DNA of 64,000 bases. It comes from Streptomyces sp. PCS3-D2. GTDB lineage: Bacteria > Actinomycetota > Actinomycetes > Streptomycetales > Streptomycetaceae. The stretch covers positions 4,526,501 to 4,590,500 of the forward strand of contig NZ_CP097800.1 in assembly GCF_000612545.2 (NCBI RefSeq), read 5' to 3'. The notes beneath the pieces were generated by a model. The model did no database searches, was not told the origin of the DNA, and was given only the letters and a program-made list of their open reading frames with translations. Below are positions 21,577 to 28,752 of this stretch, piece after piece. A program made the translations under genes and the position numbers. Every line of letters begins with the position of its first letter. Position 1 is the stretch's first letter.

Positions 21577-22860
21577 ATGACCAGTACGGGGGAAGTGGAA
21601 GGCCGTGCCGCGCCGCCTTTGTGGTGGGCGCGGCGCCGGGATGCCGTGATGGACGTGGCGTTGGCCGGCGTGTCCGCGGCGGAGTGCGCGTGGGAGGGGG
21701 TGTCCTTCGCCCACGACGCGGGGATCCCGGTGGCCGTCGGCGTGCTGTTCGGCGCCGTGGTGGGGTCCACGCTGGTGCTGCGGCGGCGCTGGCCGATCGC
21801 GGTGGTGCTGGTGGGGATCGCCGTGGCGCCGGCCGAGATGGGGTTCCTGCTCTCCTTGGCGGGCCTGTACTCGCTCGCCTCGTCGGAGGTGCCCCGGCGG
21901 GTCACGGCCGCGCTCGCCTCGATGTCGATGATCGCGACCTTCGTCGTGATGTACCTGAAGACGCGGGGGGACGTGGAGGTCGGTCCAGCGTTCGTGGTCG
22001 CGCTGTCCGGGTTCGTCGCGGTGACGCTGACCGTGCCGCCGGTGCTGCTCGGGCTCTACGTCGGGGCCCGGCGCCGGTTGATGGAGAGCCTGCAGGAGCG
22101 GGCCGACTCGCTGGAACGGGAGCTTTCCCTGCTGGCGGACCGGGCCGAGGAGCGGGCCGAGTGGGCGCGCACCGAGGAGCGGACCCGGATCGCGCGGGAG
22201 ATGCACGACGTGGTCGCGCACCGGGTATCGCTGATGGTCGTGCATGCGGCCGCGCTGGAGGCGGTGGCGCTCAAGGATCCCGCGCGGGCGGCGAAGAACG
22301 CGGCGCTGGTGGGGGACATGGGGCGGCAGGCGCTGACGGAGCTGCGGGAGATGCTCGGCGTGCTGCGGGCGCCGCCGAAGGCGGCCGTGGCGGCCACCGC
22401 CGCGCCGGTGGGTCCGGTGGCGCCGGTGGCGCCGGTGGTGCCGGTGGCGCTCGTGGGCGGCGCGGACGAGGGGCCTTCGCTGGAGGAGATCGAGGCGTTG
22501 GTCGGCCAGTCGCGGGCGGCCGGGATGGCCGTCGAGATGGTCGTGCAGGGCGAGGGGGCGGCGTACGCGGCGGAGGTGGAGCAGACGGCGTACCGGGTGG
22601 TGCAGGAGGCGCTCACCAACTGCCACAAGCACGCTCCGGGGGCGCGGGTCGTCGTGCGGCTGGCGCACCGGCAGGGCGAGGTGGCGATGCAGGTGGAGAA
22701 CGGGCCGTGCGAGGGGCAGGCCGACGCGGTGGGGCTGCCGAGCGGCGGGAACGGGCTGGTCGGCATGCGGGAACGGGTGCTCGGGCTGGGCGGCGTGTTC
22801 GTGTCCGGTCCGACGGACGCGGGTGGCTTCCGCGTCTCGGCAGTCCTCCCGCTCCGCTAG
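21577..22860 (+). CDS. NarL/DesK-type sensor histidine kinase, orphan
   Basis: The 427-residue protein has about five N-terminal hydrophobic segments (to about residue 165), a coiled linker, a HisKA_3 dimerization box with the phospho-acceptor His at about residue 210 (AREMHDVVAHR), an Ala/Val/Pro-rich insertion, and an HATPase domain (VVQEALTNCHKHAPG, then GGNGLVGMRERV). The ATP lid region is shortened, with ENGPCEG where DNGxG is typical. No response regulator is adjacent; the LuxR-type regulators at 6.6 and 9 kb are possible but unproven partners. The signal is unknown. Confidence 0.85.
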   Translation: MTSTGEVEGRAAPPLWWARRRDAVMDVALAGVSAAECAWEGVSFAHDAGIPVAVGVLFGAVVGSTLVLRRRWPIAVVLVGIAVAPAEMGFLLSLAGLYSLASSEVPRRVTAALASMSMIATFVVMYLKTRGDVEVGPAFVVALSGFVAVTLTVPPVLLGLYVGARRRLMESLQERADSLERELSLLADRAEERAEWARTEERTRIAREMHDVVAHRVSLMVVHAAALEAVALKDPARAAKNAALVGDMGRQALTELREMLGVLRAPPKAAVAATAAPVGPVAPVAPVVPVALVGGADEGPSLEEIEALVGQSRAAGMAVEMVVQGEGAAYAAEVEQTAYRVVQEALTNCHKHAPGARVVVRLAHRQGEVAMQVENGPCEGQADAVGLPSGGNGLVGMRERVLGLGGVFVSGPTDAGGFRVSAVLPLR

Positions 22861-22935
22861 TGCCCTGTCCGGAAGGTGTACCGGTTCACGGTGTCCCATG
22901 TGGTGCAGCGCACGGTGGAGGGCCGCAGCGTGGGG

Positions 22936-23448
22936 TTACGGCGCCGTGGTGAGGCGTGTCGGCTGGAGGCCGGTCAGGAGCAGGGTCAGGGCCTCGTCGA
23001 GCGTGGAGCCGAGGTACCAGTCGCCGGTGTGGTCGATGCCGTAGACGCGGCCTTCGCGGTCCAGGGCGAGGTGGGAACCCCCGTCGGCCTCGACGCCGAG
23101 GGGGCAGAGCTGGGTGGACAGGGCCCGCCCCAGGTCGGCGAAGGTGCGTGCGAGGTGCAGCCCGGTGAGGGGGTCGATCCGTACCGGGGTCGGGGCGATC
23201 TGCCGGCCGGGTCCGCCGGCGGTGACGGTGAGGCCGCCGAACTCCGCCCAGGCCTCGACGGCTGCGGGGAAGACCGTGTGCCGGTGGCCGGCGGGGGTGG
23301 TGTGGTCGCGGAGGGCGTCGGCCCAGTACTCGGCCTGCTTGGCGTCCCAGCGGCCCGGCTCCCAGCCGGCGGTCCGCAGCGCGGAGTCCACCGCGGCCGG
23401 GAAGCGGGTGGTCGAGGAGCGGTCGTAGGAAGCGGAGGTGGTGGTCAT
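22936..23448 (-). CDS. SUKH-3-type immunity-domain protein
   Basis: The 170-residue protein matches the SUKH-3 pattern: RFPAAVDSALRTAGWEPGRW, an Ala/Trp helix, FPAAVEAWAEFGGLTV, IDPLTG, LCPLGVEADGG, LDREGRVYGID and DEALTLLLTG. SUKH proteins are the immunity partners of nucleic-acid-targeting toxins in polymorphic toxin systems. It starts 2 bases after the stop of the YwqJ-like deaminase gene, so translation is coupled and it is the natural inhibitor of that deaminase by position. No signal peptide or membrane helix is seen; it should be cytoplasmic. Confidence 0.85.
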   Translation of the reverse strand: MTTTSASYDRSSTTRFPAAVDSALRTAGWEPGRWDAKQAEYWADALRDHTTPAGHRHTVFPAAVEAWAEFGGLTVTAGGPGRQIAPTPVRIDPLTGLHLARTFADLGRALSTQLCPLGVEADGGSHLALDREGRVYGIDHTGDWYLGSTLDEALTLLLTGLQPTRLTTAP

Positions 23449-23450
23449 GG

Positions 23451-24011
23451 CTACTCGGCTGGGGTGAGGTCGACGGGACGTACGCCGAAGTGGGCGAGGA
23501 GGGCGTCGCAGGAGCGGCAGGGGGGTGCGTAGCTGCCGTGGAGGGGGTCGCCGTCCTCGCGGATGCGCCGGGCGGTGATCTTCGCGTGCTTGAGGGAGCG
23601 GCGGGCTTCGCCGGGGGAGAGGGGCTTGCGGGAGGCGCGCCGGGAGCGGGCGGCCTCGACGGCGGACAGGTGGCGGGAGAGCAGTATCGCTTCGGGGCAC
23701 CGTCCGGTGAAACGTTCGCGCTGGCCGCTGGTCAGGGTGTCCAGGAAATCCTGGACGAGGGGGTGGAGCGCGGGTGCCTGGTCGCCCTTGCCGGCGGTGC
23801 CGGTGAGGGTCTCGCCGCGCACGGACAGCGCGGCGGCGACGGTGGGCAGGATGCCGTCCCGGCGGAAGCGCAGGACGGGTGGGGTGGGCCGGCCGTCGCT
23901 GCTGCTCCAGCGCAGGCGGGGGTCGCCGGTGTGGCCGCCCGGTTCGGCGGGCGAGCCGGCCGCGTCGGCGGTGCCGTCGCCCGGTTCCGTACGTGTTGCC
24001 GTGTTCTGCAT
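23451..24011 (-). CDS. YwqJ-like nucleic-acid deaminase domain protein
   Basis: The 186-residue protein has an 80-residue polar N-terminal region and then a deaminase-fold domain. Zinc and catalytic residues are visible as C105-P-E107 (the Cys-containing CxE variant of the HxE motif used in YwqJ-type deaminases) and P164-C165-R-S-C168 (PCxxC). Family members are toxin tips predicted to deaminate bases in nucleic acids or nucleotides. There is no secretion signal, RHS, PAAR or LXG domain, so it is a stand-alone deaminase rather than a typical exported toxin. ATG 24011 with GGGAGGG upstream is preferred to an open frame extending to 24095. A SUKH-3 gene follows directly. Confidence 0.75.
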   Translation of the reverse strand: MQNTATRTEPGDGTADAAGSPAEPGGHTGDPRLRWSSSDGRPTPPVLRFRRDGILPTVAAALSVRGETLTGTAGKGDQAPALHPLVQDFLDTLTSGQRERFTGRCPEAILLSRHLSAVEAARSRRASRKPLSPGEARRSLKHAKITARRIREDGDPLHGSYAPPCRSCDALLAHFGVRPVDLTPAE

Positions 24012-24115
24012 GGTCGCGCTTTCCCTCCCGTGGCGGCGGTGGTGACCGCTTTCGCGCACGCCCCCGTGCTGCGGGGACAGCCTGCCAAATGTCATCTGTC
24101 ATACGGAAGCGGGGT

Positions 24116-24135
24116 CGAATTTTCGTATCAATTCG
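24116..24135. promoter_or_regulatory. Inverted repeat in the divergent cassette promoter region
   Basis: CGAATT (24116-24121) and AATTCG (24130-24135) form a perfect inverted repeat with an 8-base spacer. It lies in an unusually A/T-rich patch between the deaminase gene and the divergent WHH-SUKH gene. It could be an operator controlling both directions; no regulator gene is adjacent. Confidence 0.45.
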
Positions 24136-24241
24136 GATGTTCCTGACCGTCGGGCTGGTGTGCGGGTCGCGGGCGGGGGAGCCTCTTGCCCCAGCGCATA
24201 GGCTGTGGTGAACCAGCCAGATCCAGCAGGGGGCTACCGCC

Positions 24242-25237
24242 ATGACGACAGGTCGGCTCGGGCAGCAGGCCGCGCCACCCAACGCCGCTTACTCGGGGCA
24301 GGTCGTGCATTTCCCGGACCCGGTCCGGGCAGCTCGGCATCCCCACGGAGTGCGGATGGACGGCGCCGGGCATCCGGACTTCTCCGCCTACGCGCGTGCG
24401 GCGGTGGAGATCGCCGAACCGCCCGAGGGTTTCGGCGTGGACGAGTTGAGGCTGACGGACTACGTGTCCGCGAACGCGGCGATGAAGGCCGCGGGGCACG
24501 CGTTGTGGGACACGGTCGGTCCGGTGGCGACCCCGCACGGCTGGACCTGGCACCACGTTGCGGGTTCGCGGCGCATGGAGCTGGTCCCGGTCGAGGTGAA
24601 GGCGCTGCTGCGGCATCACGCGGGTCTGGCGACGGCTCCGGTGGACCACGAGAAGCGCGGGACGCGGCCGTTGCAGGAGGTGCGTCCGGTGCACATGGGG
24701 CTCCCGAAGTCCGTGGTGTCGGTGTCCGAGAGCCAGGTGCAGGGTGTCGAGGAGGATCTCGGCTACCGGCTGCCGGAGGCCTACCGCTCGTTCCTGAAGG
24801 CGGCGGGCGGCTGCGCGCCGGTGGGCGCCGGCCTGGACGTGGACCTGGGCCTGTTGGTGGACCAGCCGTTCTTCACGGTGCGTGAGGAGGCGGCGGTCAA
24901 CGACCTCGTCTACGTCAACAAGTGCCTGCGCGACCACCTGACGAAGGACTACCTGTGCGTGGGCTTCGCGCAAGGCGGGCTGCTCGCGCTGAAGGTGCGG
25001 GGCGAGGGCACCGGATCGGTGTGGTTCTCCCCGTACGACGACGCCCGCGACCGGGACGGATGGTCGGTCCAGGAGCGTGTGGAGCGGCTGTTGCTGCCGT
25101 GCGGCGTTGATTTCGACGCCTTTCTGGAGCGGTTGGCGGGCAACCCGCCGGAACTGGAGACGGTGGCCGGTCTGATGGTGGACGGCGGATTCGCACGTTC
25201 GGTTCCGGTGGCGCGTGCCGGTTCGGATGAAGGGTGA
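24242..25237 (+). CDS. HNH/WHH-type nuclease domain fused to a SUKH-1 (SMI1/KNR4) domain
   Basis: The 331-residue protein has two parts. Residues about 1-140 resemble the WHH group of HNH/endonuclease-VII toxins: HPDFSAYA, DYVSANAAM, TWHH (W103, H104, H105), MELVPVEV and RHHAG (H125-H126). The His usual after the MELVP-type segment is Lys (K120), so the nuclease may be weakened or inactive. Residues about 165-310 form a SUKH-1 domain (LGYRLPEAYRSFLKAAGG). Toxin-type and immunity-type domains thus share one chain. No export signal is seen. ATG 24242 is chosen, with GGGGGC upstream. The next gene begins 7 bases after the stop. Confidence 0.7.
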   Translation: MTTGRLGQQAAPPNAAYSGQVVHFPDPVRAARHPHGVRMDGAGHPDFSAYARAAVEIAEPPEGFGVDELRLTDYVSANAAMKAAGHALWDTVGPVATPHGWTWHHVAGSRRMELVPVEVKALLRHHAGLATAPVDHEKRGTRPLQEVRPVHMGLPKSVVSVSESQVQGVEEDLGYRLPEAYRSFLKAAGGCAPVGAGLDVDLGLLVDQPFFTVREEAAVNDLVYVNKCLRDHLTKDYLCVGFAQGGLLALKVRGEGTGSVWFSPYDDARDRDGWSVQERVERLLLPCGVDFDAFLERLAGNPPELETVAGLMVDGGFARSVPVARAGSDEG

Positions 25238-25244
25238 CGGCGCG

Positions 25245-27677
25245 GTGGTGACGTTTGCGCAGGCGCAGGAGCGCGCCGAGGAGTGGATCAACGGAGACGT
25301 GCCCGCGTACCAGCACCGGGAGGTGCGGGTACGGGAGTTCGGGCTCGGGTTCGTGGTGTGGGCGGAGGACCGCGCGGCGGGTCCGGTGTCGGGGGGCGGC
25401 CGGCAGCGGCTGGTCATCGCCCGGGACAGCGGTGAGGTGACGTTGTGGCCGGGACTGCCGGTGGGCGAGGTGATCCGCCGGTACGAGGAGGAGTACGGGA
25501 CCGTGGCGTCGGCCGCGGCTTCGGAGGCTTCGGTTCCGCCGCCGCGGATCGACTCGGAGCAGACGTCGTTCATGCTGAGTCCGCCGGAGTGGTTGCAGGA
25601 GGCGGCGGACCGGGCGGGGATCGCGCCCCGGCCGGCCGCGGCGTCGGTGCCGTCGTCCGGCTCCTCCGCGGCTCCGGCGGCGCCCGCCGCCACCGATGCG
25701 GGTGCGGGGGCGGGGCCGGGTGCTGGTCCGGTGTCCGACGCCGATGCGGCATCCGCGCCGGAAGAGTCCGGTTCGGCGGCGGCTCCGGGCGCCGCGGACG
25801 CGGTGCCGTTGCGGCGCGGGGGCGAGATCCCGTACGAGCCGACGGCCAGTGACGGCGTACCGGCGACGGCGGCGGCCGTGCCGACCGGGGCCACGCCGTG
25901 GGCGGGTACCGATGTGAACTCCGGCTCGGACGAGGCATCCGTGCCGCTGCCGGCGACCGTGTTCGCGCCACCGCTGTCCGGGTCGGACCTGGAAGACGCG
26001 CCGCGGTCGTCCGGGGCCTCCGAGGCGAAGACGACCCTGATGCCGGGCGGCAGCCAGCTGCCGAGGACCGCCGTCGTGCCCGCGCTGGGGTCTTCGCCGC
26101 AGGAGATCGCGGACGCGCCGACGGACAAGGCCCCGGTCTCGCGGCCGGACGCGGAAGGGGACTCGGCCGCGTCCCGGCCTGCTGCGTCTTCCGGGCCTTC
26201 CGGTCCGCCGGCGCCTCCTGGTCCGCCGGGGGTTCCGGGGTCGTTGGGGCGTGGGTTGGATCATGCGGCGACGATGTTGGCGGGTCCTGCGGTGACGGGT
26301 CAGCCGCCGGCGCCTCCGGGTCCGCCGGGGGTTCCGGGTGCGGGTGGGTCGCAGTCTTCCGGGCCTTCTGGTCCGCCGGCGCCTCCTGGTCCGCCGGGGG
26401 TTCCGGGGTCGTTGGGGCGTGGGTTGGATCATGCGGCGACGATGTTGGCGGGTCCTGCGGTGACGGGTCAGCCGCCGGCGCCTCCGGGCCCGCCCGGCGT
26501 CCCCGGTGCGGGTGCGTCGCAGCCTCCCGGCCCGCCGGGAGCGCCCGGCGTCCCCGGCGGGCCCGGTGCACCGGGTGCACCCGGTGACGGAGCCCACCAC
26601 GCCGCGACGATGCTCGCGGGTCCCGGCGTACCGCAGCCCCCCGGTCCCCCCGGTCCGCCGCCCGGCGTGCCCGCGGGGCAGCCGCAGGCCCCGACGGGTG
26701 CGCCCACGGTCGGCCCCGGCTACCAGGCGGTCCTGCGCTACCGTGCGCCCGACGGTTCCGAGCAGCAGCTCATCCGCCGCTCGGCGCCCGGCACCCCGCA
26801 CCCGGAGTGGCAGATCCTCTACGAGCTGCGCGCGATGAACGTGCCGCCGCAGCAGGTCCTGGAGCTGCACACCGAGCTGGAGTCCTGTGAGCTGCCCGGC
26901 GGGTACTGCGCCCGCATGATCCGGGAGACGTGGCCGCAGGTGCGGATCACCAGCGTGGCTCCGTACGGGCAGGACCACGCGGGCCGGCAGCAGGGCATGC
27001 GGCACCTGCTCACCCACCAGGGCGAACTGCACCAGGTCGCCGACGGTCCGGCGCGCCCCGCGCCGGTGCGTGCGCCGCTGCCGCAGGTTCCGCTGCAGCC
27101 GGCGATTCCCTTGGAGGCGATCGGGCAGGAGCTGGCGGCGGCGTTCGGTCCGCAGGGCGTGTTCCGTTTCGACCAGCGGGCGGTGTCCCGCCAGGGTGTG
27201 CCGGAGATCGTGGCGCAGACGCTGATGTGGGCGGGACTGCCGGTCGATTTCGGGCCGTTCTTCTGGGCGCAGGCGGTGCCGGGGCAGCCGGTGCCGACGC
27301 TGGCCGAGCTGGCGGCGCAGCGGCAGGTGCAGCCGGCGTCGGACGCGGGCTCGTACCTGGTCATCGGCAGTGATTTCGGCAAGGCGCTGTGCGTGCAGTA
27401 CGGGACCGCGCACATCGTGGCGGTGCCGGTGGAGGGCGGTCCGGGCGGTGCTCCGGTGCCGCCGCAGTTCGTGAACTCCAGCCTGCCGCAGTTCGTGCGT
27501 TCGATGGCGATGCTGGGTCACATGTGGCGGTTGCGGCAGCATCTGACGCCGGAACAGGCGGGCCGCTGGACCGTCGATTTCCAGGCGAATCTGGCGGGGC
27601 TCGACAGCGCGGCGCTGGCGTCGCCGGAGAGCTGGTGGTCAGTGCTGCTGGAACAGATGTGGGACGGGTTGTTGTGA
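25245..27677 (+). CDS. Multidomain protein: YrhB-like N-domain, Pro-rich linker, deaminase domain, SUKH-4 domain
   Basis: The 810-residue protein opens with a small alpha/beta domain (about 1-90) resembling YrhB/Imm35 immunity proteins. A 390-residue low-complexity Ala/Pro/Gly linker follows, with near-identical 56-residue repeats. A deaminase-fold domain (about 485-600) has H519-P-E521 and C548-x6-C555 in a TELESC...YCARMI context, like XOO_2897-type toxin deaminases. The C-terminal SUKH-4 domain (about 620-810) has the signature FVNSSLPQFVRSMAML. No signal peptide or membrane helix is evident. GTG 25245 (or 25248) is chosen because AAGGGTGA lies about 8 bases upstream; ATG 25227 has no such site. 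It is probably cotranscribed with the preceding gene. Confidence 0.7.
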   Translation: MVTFAQAQERAEEWINGDVPAYQHREVRVREFGLGFVVWAEDRAAGPVSGGGRQRLVIARDSGEVTLWPGLPVGEVIRRYEEEYGTVASAAASEASVPPPRIDSEQTSFMLSPPEWLQEAADRAGIAPRPAAASVPSSGSSAAPAAPAATDAGAGAGPGAGPVSDADAASAPEESGSAAAPGAADAVPLRRGGEIPYEPTASDGVPATAAAVPTGATPWAGTDVNSGSDEASVPLPATVFAPPLSGSDLEDAPRSSGASEAKTTLMPGGSQLPRTAVVPALGSSPQEIADAPTDKAPVSRPDAEGDSAASRPAASSGPSGPPAPPGPPGVPGSLGRGLDHAATMLAGPAVTGQPPAPPGPPGVPGAGGSQSSGPSGPPAPPGPPGVPGSLGRGLDHAATMLAGPAVTGQPPAPPGPPGVPGAGASQPPGPPGAPGVPGGPGAPGAPGDGAHHAATMLAGPGVPQPPGPPGPPPGVPAGQPQAPTGAPTVGPGYQAVLRYRAPDGSEQQLIRRSAPGTPHPEWQILYELRAMNVPPQQVLELHTELESCELPGGYCARMIRETWPQVRITSVAPYGQDHAGRQQGMRHLLTHQGELHQVADGPARPAPVRAPLPQVPLQPAIPLEAIGQELAAAFGPQGVFRFDQRAVSRQGVPEIVAQTLMWAGLPVDFGPFFWAQAVPGQPVPTLAELAAQRQVQPASDAGSYLVIGSDFGKALCVQYGTAHIVAVPVEGGPGGAPVPPQFVNSSLPQFVRSMAMLGHMWRLRQHLTPEQAGRWTVDFQANLAGLDSAALASPESWWSVLLEQMWDGLL
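26187..26522 (+). repeat. Two-copy 168-bp in-frame tandem repeat inside the linker
   Basis: Unit 1 (26187-26354) and unit 2 (26355-26522) are almost identical at the DNA level, with differences concentrated near the end of unit 2. Each encodes a collagen-like Pro/Gly stretch and the motif LDHAATMLAGP. A third, degenerate HAATMLAGP copy follows at about 26599-26625 with C-ending codons. Confidence 0.9.
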
Positions 27678-27819
27678 CGTCCGCCGGATCGCGTGGTCGC
27701 GTGATCCGGTGAGTGGCCGGGTCGGGACCCTCGGAGGGGGCTCGGCCCGGCCATTCGGGCTTCAGGGGTCAAAATGGCGCATCCTTGACGGGAATCCCCG
27801 CGAGAGAGGCGCATCCAGG

Positions 27820-28692
27820 ATGAGTGCACCCATGGCGACCGTGCGAGGTCGTGGCTACCGCATGGAAGAGGTCGACCGGTATCTCGCCCGGCTCTCCGGG
27901 AGCCGTGACGAGGCCTGGGAGCGGGTGGCGCGGCTGACGGTCCTGGCCAAGCAGATGGAGGCGGAGGCGGCGCGGCTGCGTGAGCTGGTGGCCGGGCTCG
28001 CCCCGCAGACGTACGACGAGCTGGGCGAACGCGCCCGACGGATCCTGCTGCTGGCGGAGGAGGAGGCCGAGGCCGTACGGGCGGAGGCGCGGGCGGACGC
28101 GTCCGCGACGCTGGAGGCGGCCGGGGCGCGTGCCGAGCGGGTGGCGGAACTGGCGCGGGGCGATGCGGAGGCGGTGCGCGGGCAGACCGAGGTCCGGGCG
28201 CGACAGGGGCTGTTGCGGGCGGAGCGGGAGGCGGACGACCTGCGGGCCGGGGCACGCCAGGACGCGGCCGCGTGGCGGGCGGACGCGGCGGCGGTGCTGG
28301 CGCAGGTGCGGCGGCGGGCGGAGGCGGCGCGGGTGGAGCGCGAGCGGGAGCAGGGGGAGCGCTGGGAGGCGGCGGACCGCGCATTGGTGGTGCGGGGGGC
28401 GGAACTGGAGTCGCGCCACGCGGAGTCGGAGCGGCATGCGGAGTCCGGGCTGGCGGAGGCGCGGCGGGCGCACGCGCAGGCGCAGGAGGCCGCGCGGCAC
28501 GGTCAGGAGGACGCGGAGGCGCGGGCGGCGGAGCTGGTGGCACAGGCGCGGGTGGCGCAGGAACGGATCGCGCGGGAGACGGAGCGGGTGCTGCGGGAGC
28601 ATGCGGAGGCGCAGGAGGAGATGCGGGCGCACATGGCGCATGTGCGGGCCAGTCTGTCGGCGCTGACGGGGCGGGCCCCGGCGGAGGGCTGA
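27820..28692 (+). CDS. DivIVA-like coiled-coil protein
   Basis: The 290-residue protein starts with a short DivIVA-type N-terminus (VRGRGYRMEEVDRYLARL at about 7-24). The remainder is one long Ala/Glu/Arg heptad-rich coiled coil with no membrane segment. Such proteins in Streptomyces (often named cellulose-binding or Wag31-like) are cytoskeletal or polarity-related scaffolds. ATG 27820 is preceded by GAGAGAGG; ATG 27832 is an alternative. It follows the toxin/immunity-type genes on the same strand after a 142-base gap containing a weak hairpin, so cotranscription is possible but not shown. Confidence 0.75.
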   Translation: MSAPMATVRGRGYRMEEVDRYLARLSGSRDEAWERVARLTVLAKQMEAEAARLRELVAGLAPQTYDELGERARRILLLAEEEAEAVRAEARADASATLEAAGARAERVAELARGDAEAVRGQTEVRARQGLLRAEREADDLRAGARQDAAAWRADAAAVLAQVRRRAEAARVEREREQGERWEAADRALVVRGAELESRHAESERHAESGLAEARRAHAQAQEAARHGQEDAEARAAELVAQARVAQERIARETERVLREHAEAQEEMRAHMAHVRASLSALTGRAPAEG

Positions 28693-28752
28693 GACCGTCG
28701 CCGTCGCCGTCGCCGCGTCGCCGCGTTGCCGTGGTCGGGCCGCACCACGCCC

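Noticed and set aside
23451-24095. Longer start of the YwqJ-like gene at 24095
   Set aside because: The extra 28 residues are low-complexity, and the GGGAGGG ribosome site belongs to ATG 24011.
26187-26640. Possible CRISPR-like or satellite repeat
   Set aside because: Period 168 bp, in-frame in a Pro/Gly coding linker, without unique spacers.
28693-28740. CGTCGC hexanucleotide run as a phase-variation tract
   Set aside because: Short, imperfect and outside any coding region, just after the DivIVA-like stop.
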